DNA of 64,000 nt, from assembly GCA_036927565.1 (NCBI GenBank), contig JAYESD010000004.1:163839697-163903696 (forward strand), in the 5' to 3' direction. The stretch is from Tuctoria greenei. Its lineage: Eukaryota > Streptophyta > Magnoliopsida > Poales > Poaceae. The translations under genes and the position numbers were made by a program. Positions 33,884 to 43,851 of this stretch are shown one piece after another; positions within the stretch are counted from its first letter, which is position 1, and the number at the start of each line of letters is the position of its first letter. The notes below the pieces were generated by a model. That model saw only the letters and a program-made list of their open reading frames with translations. It was not told where the DNA came from and ran no database searches.

Positions 33884-35244
33884 TGTAAGGATCGAAATGC
33901 CCAAGAGGGGGGTGAATTGGGCTTTCTTTCAAATTTTAAGGTAATTAAAAGCTAACAATTTAAAGCCCAATTCCCTATGCGATTAATCTATGCAATCAAT
34001 GTAAATTAAAGTTGCGGAATGAAGATTGCATAAATGTAAAAGGGAGAGGGATGCAAACGCTCAAGGGACATAGAGTTTATCCCGTGGTTCGGCAAGATCA
34101 CAAGGATCTTCCTACATCCACGTTGTGGCACCCACCGAAGGGTTTTGCCACTCCCAAGTCACCGAGACAAGGGGGTCTTCACTATTCTTCTCCGTTCGCC
34201 AACCTTGGCAAGGTGGAGCTCAAGCCTTGTACACTTTCAATCCTCCGGGCTTCCACAATCCTCTTGGCAAGCTCCAGAAGTCACACACACCAAGGGATAC
34301 TCCCTTATGGCTCTTACTACACTAGAGACTCCAATCACCTAGAATGGAGGCACACAAGCACTATCTCTAGCTAGTTATAGCCTATCTCTTGGTGTACAAA
34401 TGATGAACAATGATGTGAAAGTGGTAGCTCTATGTCTTGAATGCTCTAGGATGTGTAGAGTATGTCTAGGCTTCAAGTCTTGTTGATTTGACAGGTTGAA
34501 GTGGTATAAATAGCCAGCCTCCAGGAAATAGCCGTTGGAAAAGTAGGCTGATGTCACTTCTCTGCAAACACCGGATGATCCGATGTCTCCCCTTCAGTTA
34601 TCATCGGTCAAAGCCAAATTAGCTGATGTCACTGTGTCAGATATGACCGTTGTTAGACCGATGTTGACCTGTCTTCTCGTCGGATGATCCGGTGGCTCTT
34701 TCTCCAGGATTTTGCTTGATCTTGAAGCTTACTGGAGTGATCGACCGATGTTTGTAATTCTGCACATCGGATGATCCGGTGCTTCACTTGGTCCAATGGT
34801 ATTGCAAACTGTGATGATGGACCGATGTCATTGAGCCACTCACATCGGATGATCCGGTGAGTGCATTTGTCTGAGGTCTTCTTCTTCTGTTGACACAACT
34901 CGACCAATGCAGTCAACTCAACAAACATCGGATGATCCGGTGTGTTCAATCTGTTGACTTCAAATTGTTTTGAGTTGTTCTTTTGGAAATTGAACTTGTG
35001 ACCTCTTTGACACTTGATTGAAGTGTTGTTTTGATAGTCTTCAAGTATCAAGTTAGAGCTTTCACTTCTTGTCTTCGTATGATTCGATTTGATCTCATTG
35101 GTTGATTTTATATGGGTCTCCAATGTAATATTGATTTCATTTGATTGAGTGTTATTGGGACCTTGCATTCACAAATTCATTAGTAATATCGAATGGTTGT
35201 CATTAATCACCGAAACCGTACCTCATGGGGCCTAGATGCTTTCA
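33884..35244 (-). repeat. 5' LTR of element A
   Basis: Partner of 24221-25582. On the minus strand a TATTTATA box lies at 34505-34512. Upstream of it (34572-34940) are five CGGATGATCCG motifs, four of them paired with GACCGATG 25-27 bp away. TSD ACTTC follows. Confidence 0.95.
34572..34940 (-). promoter_or_regulatory. Paired-motif array in the U3 of element A
   Basis: CGGATGATCCG starts at 34572, 34681, 34768, 34846 and 34929. GACCGATG (or GACCAATG) partners start at 34656, 34743, 34820 and 34902, i.e. 25, 25, 26 and 27 bp before the full motif on the plus strand. The array lies directly upstream of the TATA-like box in element orientation. Confidence 0.75.
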
Positions 35245-35249
35245 ACTTC

Positions 35250-36334
35250 ACATTTTTCACGACATCGGACAAGTCCGATATCACAACAGACTAGTTCGAA
35301 AACTCTCTGACTAAAATCGGACAAGTCCTCAAACTGAGGACTTGTCCTCAATACTACATGAAGATCACCACACCGGACTAGTCCGATAAATGCCGGACTA
35401 GTCCGAACATTTCGAGAGACCAAATCAGACTAGTCCGCATGTTGCCAGACAAGTCCGATATATCAGAACACTTAGGGTTTCCCACACGCCGCACACTGGA
35501 CTAGTCTACAATCCACCACAGACTAGTCCGAACATCGCAAACCCTAATGGTAACTTTTTTAAACCCTAGATAAATAGAGGTGTACGGCCTACAACCAATT
35601 CTCTCGATTCCCTGCACCGTCACACCTCACAAGAGCCCTAAAAACACATCTCTCCACACATTCTAACCCTAGAAAGATCAAATCTTTGAGGATTAACATT
35701 TATCCAAAGGAGAGACTTGTTCCACACGTCTTGAGCTCTTGGGTTTGATTCTCTCGCACACTCTTCTTGTTTATTGCATATATTTTGAGTGTGTTCCGTG
35801 GTGTTCTTGATTGTAAATCTTGGGGAGCCCTCAACTTGTGAGAAGGCCCCTTGAATTCGGTTATTTGCCCCCTTTGTGACTAGTGGAAGAGAATCGACCT
35901 CCGTGGCGATTCGACGAGGGTAGGGTTGGTGAAGACCCGGTCCTCCGTGGACTCCTCAACGTGGATGTAGGTTTCCTTCGTGGGAATCGAACCACGGGAT
36001 AAAATCTTGTGTCGCACTTTTGTTCTTATTGTTCATCTCAATCTAGGGTTTACTCAATCTTGGATAACTTACGTTAAAACATTGTAATCAAAGTTAATTT
36101 GTTCCATACATAGTTTCATTGTCATGATACATCTAAGTTACAACTTACTTTCCGCTACATAGAGTACTTGACGTGAATTTTCGATCAAACTTGATTGTTC
36201 TAGTCCGCACATATTGGACTAGTCCGCACCATACTGGACTAGTCCGATTTCTCTGTATTTTATCAAGTTTGTTAGGTGTTTCAGGATCCGACGAAAATTC
36301 AAAAAGCCTATTCACCCCCCCTAGGCTACATTCA
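35250..36334 (+). repeat. 5' LTR of B, part 2 (after inserted A)
   Basis: It continues the LTR after the ACTTC duplication (CACATTTTTCACGACATCGG against CACATCTTTCACGACATC in the 3' LTR). The palindrome array ends near 35530. The TATA box is decayed to GATAAATA (TATAAATA in the 3' LTR). It ends CTACATTCA. Confidence 0.9.
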
Positions 36335-36336
36335 AT

Positions 36337-36348
36337 TGGTATCAGAGC
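36337..36348 (+). other. Primer binding site of element B
   Basis: TGGTATCAGAGC, matching the initiator tRNA-Met 3' complement, 2 bases after the LTR. Confidence 0.9.
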
Positions 36349-36381
36349 AGGACTCTTCCAAAGAGACTCACCGTCGAAGAG

Positions 36382-37793
36382 ATGATGTCGGACATTAAGG
36401 ATGTACACAAGAACTTCAACCAAGAGAAGGGTGACGATGAAAAGACTCAGAAGCTGGAGAAGCTCCTCGATGCCATCCAAGACTGCGAGGATGATGATGT
36501 TGAGATGCTAGAACTAACGGCACTCCTAAGGAAGAAGGCACTATCCCCAAAAGGGAAGATGAAAAGAAGAAGAAGGGGAGTAGTCACACCGACTACTCCC
36601 GATATACTTTTAACTATGATCGGTTAAATTTGAACAATAACCATTAAGGGAAAGCCCCATACTTTGATGGCAATAATTATTCAATGTGGAGGCAAAATAT
36701 GAAAATGCATCTCATATCTCTTAACCCCAGTTTGTGGAACATAGTATGTACAGGGATAGATATACCGGGTGACGATGAAGAGCTCACACCAAGCCAAGAA
36801 CAAGCTATTCATCAGAACGCTCAAGATGCAGCTGTCATAACATCATCACTGAGCCGAGACAAGTTCACAAAGGTGGATGGACTCGAAATTTCAAAGGAGA
36901 TATGGGACACTTTACAAAACGCACATGAAGGTGATCGTCATGTGCGAGAAGTCAAGATTGAAATGATTTAAGGCAAATTGGGAAGATTTGCTATAGAAGA
37001 AAATGAGTCACCGCAAGACATGTACAATCGATTGAAGAATCTCATCAACAAAGTACGAGCATATGGAAGCAAGAAGTGGAATGATCACGAGGTCGTGAAG
37101 CTAATTCTTAGAGCATTCATGCCCCACAACGTAACCCTATGCTCGATGATTAGAGAAAGCCCCGGGTATTGGAAAATGACCCCGGACGAGCTTCTTGGGA
37201 AGATTATCAATTTTGAGATGATGGAGAAACAAGCAAAGCACATCAAAGAGATTGCCGACCTTACCTCGGCAAAGAAGAAAGGAGTTGCTTTGAAGTCCAC
37301 CTGTAAACCTATATCAAGAGAAGCTCGAGAAGCTCAAGAGGAAGACGACAACAATGATGAGAGAAGTGATATAGATGAAGAAGATATGATCCTCTTCATG
37401 AAGAAATTCAAGAAAATGATGAGAAGAAGAGAAGGTGGTAGAACAAGTGAAGGAAGACAAAGGGGCAAGAAAAGACCAAAAATGAGGCGCACTTGCTATA
37501 ACTGTGGAGAGTACGACCATTTCATAGTTGATTGTCCACATGAAGAAAACAAGAGGAAGACCAAGGACAACAAGTCTCAACCTAACAAAACTTTCAAGAA
37601 AAAGAAACAATATGGTCAAGCACACTAGGGTAAGGAGTGGGACTCTAATGATGAGTCCTCATCCAAAGAAGAAGAGGATATGGCTATCATAGCCGTCGTG
37701 AAGCCTACCAAGAAATCCACCCTCTTCCCAACCATCGGTGCAAGGAAAGACACCGATCATATGTGTCTAATGGCCAAGGAAGGTAAAAGAAAG
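36382..37793 (+). pseudogene. gag: Element B gag (broken)
   Basis: It starts MMSDIKDVHKNFNQEKG, parallel to MSDMKEVQKINNQ of C. A frameshift near 36560, a small deletion near 36645, and stops at 36969 (WGAA/EG region) and 37626 break it. Capsid blocks are clear (YSMWRQNMKMHLISLNPSLW, WDTLQNAHEGDRHVRE). The knuckle CYNCGEYDHFIVDCP is intact. The final exon-like block MAKEGKRK runs without interruption into the protease frame at 37794; the gag tail found in C is absent. Confidence 0.85.
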
Positions 37794-37794
37794 G
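37793..37794 (+). other. Gag-protease junction in B at the splice point of C
   Basis: AGAAAG is followed directly by GCCTATTCATCC. In C the same codons are separated by 1000 nt with GT...AG borders. The junction keeps frame (K then A-Y-S-S-G-G). Confidence 0.85.
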
Positions 37795-40700
37795 CCTATT
37801 CATCCGGTGGAGCTAAATGGGTGCTAGACAGTGTATGCACCAACCACATGACCTGAGAAAGAAGAATGTTCGTAGAATATGAAGAAAATGAAGATCCAAG
37901 CGAAGGCATTTACTTTGGAGATAACAGTCAAGGAAGGGTGCTCAGTAACGGTAAAATTGCAATTTCATCAAAACATGCTCTTTCTCATGTTTTACACATT
38001 GATTCCTTGGATTATAACATTTTGTCCATATCTCAATTTTGTGACAAAGGTTATAATTGCTTATTCACTAATTAGGGTGTGACCGTCTCTAGAAGGAGTG
38101 ATAACTCAGTTGCATTCAAGGGTGTGTTGAAGGGAAAACTTTATCCAGTTGACTTCAACAAAGATAAAGCCGAACTTGACACATGCTTGATTGCAAAGAC
38201 CAAAATGGGTTGGCTGTGGCATAGACAACTTGCACATGTTGGTATGAGGAATCTTCAAAAACTTCTAAAAGGCGATCACATCTGTGGTTTAAAGGATGTT
38301 GTTTTTGAGAAAGACAGGCCCTGCAGTGCGTGCCAAGCCGGGAAGCAAGTAGGAGCACCCCATCTCGCGAAGAATGTCATGAATATAACAAGACCGCTCG
38401 AGCTCCTTCACATGGACCTATTTGGTCCAATCGCTTACATAAGAATCGGTGGTAACAAGTACGATTTAGTCATTGTTGATGATTTTTCCTGCTTCACATG
38501 GGTTTTATTTTTGTGTGATAAGACAAAAACTCAAGGAACCCTCAAGAAGTTTCTCAAGCGAGGTCAAAATGAATTCTCGTTGATGATCAAGAACATACGA
38601 AGTGACAACGGAACGAAGTTCAAGAATACTCAAGTTGAGGAGTATCTAGACGAAGAAGGGATAAGGCACAAGTTCTCAGCACCTTATTCTCCTCAATAGA
38701 ATGGAGTAGCCAAAAGGAAGAACCGAACCCTCATTGAGATGGCGAGGACAATGCTCGATGAATACAAGACTTCGGACCGGTTTTGGGCCGAAGCGGTTAA
38801 CACCGCTTGTCACGCCATCAACCGGCTATATCTTCATCGCCTACTCAAGAAAACATTGTATGAACTACTCACTGGTAACAAGCCGAATATTTCATACTTT
38901 TGAGTTTTTGGTTCTAAATGTTATATCTATGAACAAGAAGCCTAGGACTTCAAAGTTCACTTCGTAGTCCGATGAAGTTTCTTACTTGGCTATGATTCAA
39001 ACTCCTACGTCTATCGTGTCTTCAACAAGGCCTCCGGACTTGTTGAAGTAGCATGTGACATAGTGTTCGATGAACCTAACGGCTCTCAAGAAGAGCAAGT
39101 TGATCAATGTGTAATAGATAAAGAGGAAGCTCCATGTCAAGCGTTGAGAAGAATGGCGTTGGGTGACATTCGACCACAAGTGCCACCTCCGAATGCGAAT
39201 GAAGAAGATGAACCACAAGTGGAGGACAATGATCAAGGGGGAGCTTCCACACAAGATCAAACTCAAGAAGACCAAGATGATCAACACATCAATGAAGGCA
39301 ACCATCCAGGGGGAGAAGAAGATGATCGTGAAGACTCAAGACCACAAGTGCCACACCCAAGAGTACATCAATGCATCCAAAGAGATCACCCCGTCGACAA
39401 CATAATCGGTGACATCCAAAAGGGAGTAACAACTCAATCTCGTATAGCTAATTTTTGTGAACATTATTCATTTGTATCCTCTTTGGAACCACAAAGGGTT
39501 GAAGATGCATTAAAGGACCCAGATTTGGTGGTGGCGATGTAAGAAGAAATGAACAACTTCAAAAGGAACGAAGTGTGGGAACTTGTCGAAAGACCCAAGT
39601 TCAACGTCGTCGACACTAAATGGGTCTTCCACAACAAGCAAGACGAACATGGGGTGGTGACAAGGAACAAGGCACGACTTGTAGCCAAAGGGTATTCACA
39701 AGTTGAAGGTTTGAATTTCGACGAAACTTTTGCTCTTGTAGCTAGGCTTGAATGGATTCGAATATTACTTGCATATGATACTCACAAGGATTTCAAGCTT
39801 TATCAAATGGATATGAAAAGGGCCTTCCTCAATGGATCGATAAAGGAGGAAGTGTACGTGGAGCAACCCCCCGGGTTCGAAGATCAAGAGTTCCCCGACC
39901 ATGTGTTCAAACTGCGTAAGGCTCTCTATGGCCTCAAACAAGCTCCTAGAGCTTGGTATGAGTGCCTTAGAGATTTTTTGATTGAAAATGGATTTAAGAT
40001 TGGTAAAGCTGATTACACTCTGTTTACTAAGCACTTTGATAAATATCTATTTATCTGTCCAATTTATGTTGACGATATTATATTTGGTTCAACTAACAAA
40101 TCTTTTTGTCAATAATTTAGTAAGATCACGACAGATAGATTTGAGATGTCCATGATGGGAGAATTGAGATATTTCTTGGGATTCCAAGTGAGGAAACAAA
40201 AGGAAGGGACGTTCATAAGCCAAACTAAGTACACTCAAGATATAATTAAGAAGTTTGGAATGGACAAAGCAAAGCCTATAAAGACTCCCATGGCGACAAA
40301 TGGACACTTGGATCTTAATGAAGATGGACCAAACGTGGATCAAAAGGTATATCGCTCCATGATTGGCTCCCTACTTGATTTATGTGCATCTAGACCTGAT
40401 ATTATGTTGAGTGTATGTTTGTGTGCAAGATTTCAAGCCAATCCTAAGGAATGTCATTTGACAGCCGTAAAGAGGATCTTGCGATATTTAGTTCATACAC
40501 CCAACCTAGGCCTTTGGTATCCTAAAGGTTCAAAGTTCAATCTAATTGGATACTTCGATGCAGATTATGTCAGATGCAAAGTAGATAGAAAAAGTACCTC
40601 TGGCATTTGCCAATTCCTAGGTGGATCCCTAGTCTCTTGGTCCTCCAAGAAACAAAACTCCATTGCCTTATCCACGGCTGAAGCAGAGTATGTTGCAGTC

Positions 40701-41017
40701 GGGAGTTGTTATGCACAACTCCTTTGGATGCGACAAACTCTAAGGGATTACAGTTACAATATGAGCCGTATTCCACTCCTTTGTGACAATGAGAGTGCCA
40801 TTAAAATTGTCCATAACCCCGTTGAGCATTGTAGAACCAAACACATAGACATCCGACATCACTTTTTGAGAGATCATTCAATGAAAGGAGACATATCCAT
40901 TTCCCATGTCAATACCAAAAACAACTAGCCGATATCTTTACCAAGCCACTTGATGAGAAAAGTTTTGGTGAGCTCCTAAATGAACTAAATATCCTTGATG
41001 CTCAGAACGTGGCTTGA
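37794..41017 (+). pseudogene. pol: Element B pol (PR-IN-RT-RH, many stops)
   Basis: Colinear with C pol. The protease motif is decayed (WVLDSVC). Integrase blocks HMDLFGP, RSDNGTKF and SPQ* (stop at the CAA equivalent, 38697) are visible. A frameshift lies near 38900-38950. RT retains DMKRAFLNG, LYGLKQAPRAWYE and YVDDIIFG, but stops interrupt at 39541 and 40111, where C has CAA and GAA. RNase H retains ALSTAEAEYVA and HIDIRHHFLRDH, ending LDAQNVA. Not functional. Confidence 0.9.
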
Positions 41018-41904
41018 AAAACTTGCATACCTGTATGCCATCTTCAAAATCTATTGATTCTATTATGAAAATCATCTCTCTCTATTTTCTACAGAAAACT
41101 ATGTTAATTACTTGATCTTGGCGAATTTTGGTCATAGCTTGATTGTTGTATGTTTACTGACCATATTCATCAAGATTATTTGTGTGTTTTGCCCCCTATT
41201 TTATATGTAAGAACCTTTGAATATATACAAATGGTCTAAGTGCTTCTGTTCTGGTGACCACGGACTAGTCCACACAATGCAGACTTGTCCGCAGAGTTCC
41301 GGTAGTCCGGACTAGTCCGGTCGACCACGGACTAGTCCGATCTTTCGACCCCATAACCCTAGGGCCGCCAAAACCTAATCTTATTCATCCTCACAACTCA
41401 CCTCACGTTCTCTCTCCTCACTCAAGTGCCCCCAAGGTGATTTTGCGAGTTCTCCACCAAATCTCCTCAAATCTTCGTGGGAAACGATCTTCATTGTAAG
41501 GGGATCGAGGACCCCAGACTTGTCCACATCAAAAACTCCTCCAACTCCGCAAATTGAAGGATTTGGTAAAATTTCTCTCCAAACCCTAGAACCTCCGATT
41601 TCTCTAGTTTTTTCTCAAATAGCTTAGTTCCTCCTGTTAATACATGATTCCTTGTTGTATTACAACTTCATTGAGCCACTTTTGCATTGAGAAACACCAC
41701 TGCTTTGCAAGTTAGGGTTCAAATGGCTGAATATCAGACTAGTCCGTTCTCACTGTGAACAAGTCCGGTACTCCGGACTAGTCCACACTTGAGCACCGGA
41801 CAAGTCCAATTTTTGACTGGACACAACCCTAATTCCCTTCTACTCAATGCGTTCCCTTGCCGTCAATCCTTATCTATGTCTTGTATAATCTCCTTGTCAG
41901 GACA
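41018..41904 (+). promoter_or_regulatory. Element B region between pol and ORF3, with motif clusters and candidate intron
   Basis: GGACTAGTCC-type motifs cluster at 41262-41345 and 41740-41812. A candidate leader intron runs from TTTG|GTAAAA (41566) to TTGTCAG (41900), just before the ORF3 ATG at 41905. The same layout is present in C. Promoter and splicing roles are inferred. Confidence 0.5.
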
Positions 41905-42237
41905 ATGTCGAATGAAAACATCTCCAACTTTGAAGACGACATGTATCAAGATGTGTTGTCGCGAGCCTCGAAGTCTCGCTCCAACAAAAGGAAAGATCGT
42001 GTTTCCGAGCCTTCGCCAACTCCACCTAGGGTACGGCGGAAGGTTGCGACCAAGAAGCCAGCTTCGAAAGCTCAAGATATAGCTGGTTCTAGCTCAGCAG
42101 CTCATCGCCAATCCAAAGGGAAAGGCAAAGGGATTGCCTCTGGCCTGATTGGCCCTCTCAAACTAATAGCTCCAAGGAAGGGGAATAGAGACCCCCTCGG
42201 AAGAAAAATTCAATGGCAAGGGGAGTGATGTGTCCTG
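41905..42237 (+). pseudogene. Element B ORF3, 5' part (before inserted C)
   Basis: It starts MSNENISNFEDDMYQDVLSR. A Pro/Lys-rich basic part with PTPPRVRRKVATKKPASKA matches SPPQVRRKVCVKKAASKA of C. The frame stops at 42226 shortly before the C insertion. The rest resumes at 54032. Confidence 0.8.
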
Positions 42238-42500
42238 TGAAAGTGCATCTAGGACTCCCTTGTGGGTTTTGGATGATTTATGACAAGCAATTGGGATCCT
42301 AATTCTTTTGTTGAGATGAATGCAGAAAAATGATGAAAGATGAGCAAAGTGCCAAAAAGAGGAAATTGAGAAGGAAAATGGATTTGAGCTCAAGGAGAAG
42401 AAACTAGTAGTTTAGTATGTGTGGAGTGTGTTAAGGAAACACACCCAAGAGCTCAATCTCATTTAATCACACACACACATGCACAAAGCTATACAGGACC

Positions 42501-42979
42501 GGACTAGTCCGATGTCCACCGGACTAGTCCGATATCACATTCTGCACAAGATCGGACAAGTCCGGTCATCACCGGACTAGTCCGATAATTCTTCTGTTCC
42601 ACTTCGGACTAGTCCTCCCCAGTGCGGACTAGTCCTCAACACAATGCACAGGTCACTAGATCGGACAAGTCCGGTCTCCACCGGACTAGTCCGATATCCT
42701 TTCTGATCCACTTCGGACAAGTCCGGTGTTTACACGGACTAGTCCGATATACACACTGATCTAAATCGGACAAGTCCTCCAAGTGCGGACTTGTCATCCT
42801 AAACACTAAAGGTTTCACAGGTCCGGACCAGTCCGATGACAATCGGACTAGTCCGAAGTTTTCCAGCAGTGAAATCGGACAAGTCCGTTTTCAAACGGAC
42901 TAGTCCGATATTCCTGGACACTTAGGGTTTGCTTCTCACAGCACACCGGACTAGTCCGGTCACCACCACGGACTAGTCC
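42501..42979 (+). promoter_or_regulatory. Nine phased pairs of GGACWAGTCC palindromes in the C LTR
   Basis: Motif starts: 42501/42521, 42554/42574, 42606/42626, 42663/42683, 42715/42736, 42768/42787, 42825/42845, 42877/42897, 42948/42970. Variants are GGACTAGTCC, GGACAAGTCC, GGACCAGTCC and GGACTTGTCA. Within-pair spacing is 19-22 bp and pair period mostly 52-57 bp. The array ends about 40 bp before the TATA box, so it lies in U3. Binding factor unknown. Confidence 0.9.
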
Positions 42980-43018
42980 GAATTTACTGAACCCTAACGG
43001 TAACTTCCAGAAACCCCT

Positions 43019-43026
43019 TATAAATA
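43019..43026 (+). promoter_or_regulatory. TATA box of the C LTR
   Basis: TATAAATA followed by GAGGTGCACGG. The same box is at 53253-53260 in the 3' LTR and at 56521-56528 in B's 3' LTR. Confidence 0.85.
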
Positions 43027-43800
43027 GAGGTGCACGGCCCACTTTCAAACTCTCTCGAACCCTAGCGCCGTCACACCTCCCAAGAGCCTCAAAAACTACC
43101 TCTCTCCACAAAACCAAGTGCTAAATTGATCACTACATTGAAGATCACTTGTAGATCATTGGAGAGGGCACTTGATACGCGATTGAGCTCTTGGTTTGAA
43201 TCTCTAACACACTCTTGCATCTCAGTTTGTATACTTTGAAGTGTGTTATTGGTGGTCTTGAATCTTGTAATCAAGGGAGCGCTCAACTTGTGAGATCGCC
43301 CCTTAAACTCGGTGATTTACCTCTGTGTGATTAGTGGAAGAGGATTGGCCTTCGTGGCGATCCGAACGAGGGAAGGGTTAGTGAAGACCCGGCCCTTTTG
43401 TGGGCTCCTCAACGTGGACGTAGGCTGCCTTCGTGGTAACCGAACCACGGGATAAATCTTGTGTCTTTCATTTGTGTTCTTTATTCTAGTTGATCAACAT
43501 TATCTAGGGTTTGATTAGATTTGTTGAATACAAAGTTAATAGTTGAAATAAAGTCATATTCTTAATAGAATCTGTTACACAACTATTGACCTGATCACAA
43601 AGTTTATATTTCCGCTGCAAAAGTCAACAAACAATCAAATTGACCTAACTTGATCAACCTAGCCCGTAAAATCCGGACTAGTCCGCACTTTACCGGACTA
43701 GTCCGTTATATCTGTTTTTGATCTCGTTGTTGAAGTGTTACAGGAACCGATAAAATTCAAGAAGGCCTATTCACCCCCCCCCTCTAGGCCAACATTCAAT

Positions 43801-43812
43801 TGGTATCAGAGC
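43801..43812 (+). other. Primer binding site of element C
   Basis: TGGTATCAGAGC, perfect for initiator tRNA-Met priming, 2 bases from the LTR end. Confidence 0.95.
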
Positions 43813-43851
43813 AAGGTTCTTCAAGAAAGAGTGCAACCGCTCGAAGAGATC

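Larger units (their letters stand above)
24221..35244 (-). mobile_element. Ty1/copia element A, full-length, nearly intact
   Basis: LTRs of 1362 and 1361 bp (TGAAAGCATCTAGG...CTTACA on the minus strand) are flanked by a perfect ACTTC duplication (24216-24220 and 35245-35249). On the minus strand: LTR, primer site, gag, pol (PR-IN-RT-RH), ORF3, polypurine tract, LTR; 11.0 kb. LTRs differ at about 25 positions by eye (about 2%). Known lesions: a gag frameshift with loss of the coiled-coil tail, one nonsense codon in pol and two in ORF3. It belongs to the long-LTR copia group with ORF3 downstream of pol. Confidence 0.95.
42238..43798 (+). repeat. 5' LTR of element C
   Basis: It starts TGAAAGTGCATCTAGG and ends CAACATTCA. 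It contains the palindrome array, then TATAAATA (43019-43026), then a leader-like region with a C-run near its end. Identical to the 3' LTR except for two changes. Confidence 0.97.

Noticed and set aside
42501..42979. CRISPR-like repeat array
   Set aside because: Repeats are 10-12-bp palindromes with unequal short spacers inside an LTR of a plant retrotransposon; no cas genes.
42495..42990. SpeI-site (ACTAGT) cloning or assembly artefact
   Set aside because: Sites recur in three independent elements with different flanks and in variant forms (GGACAAGTCC), and both LTRs of C agree.
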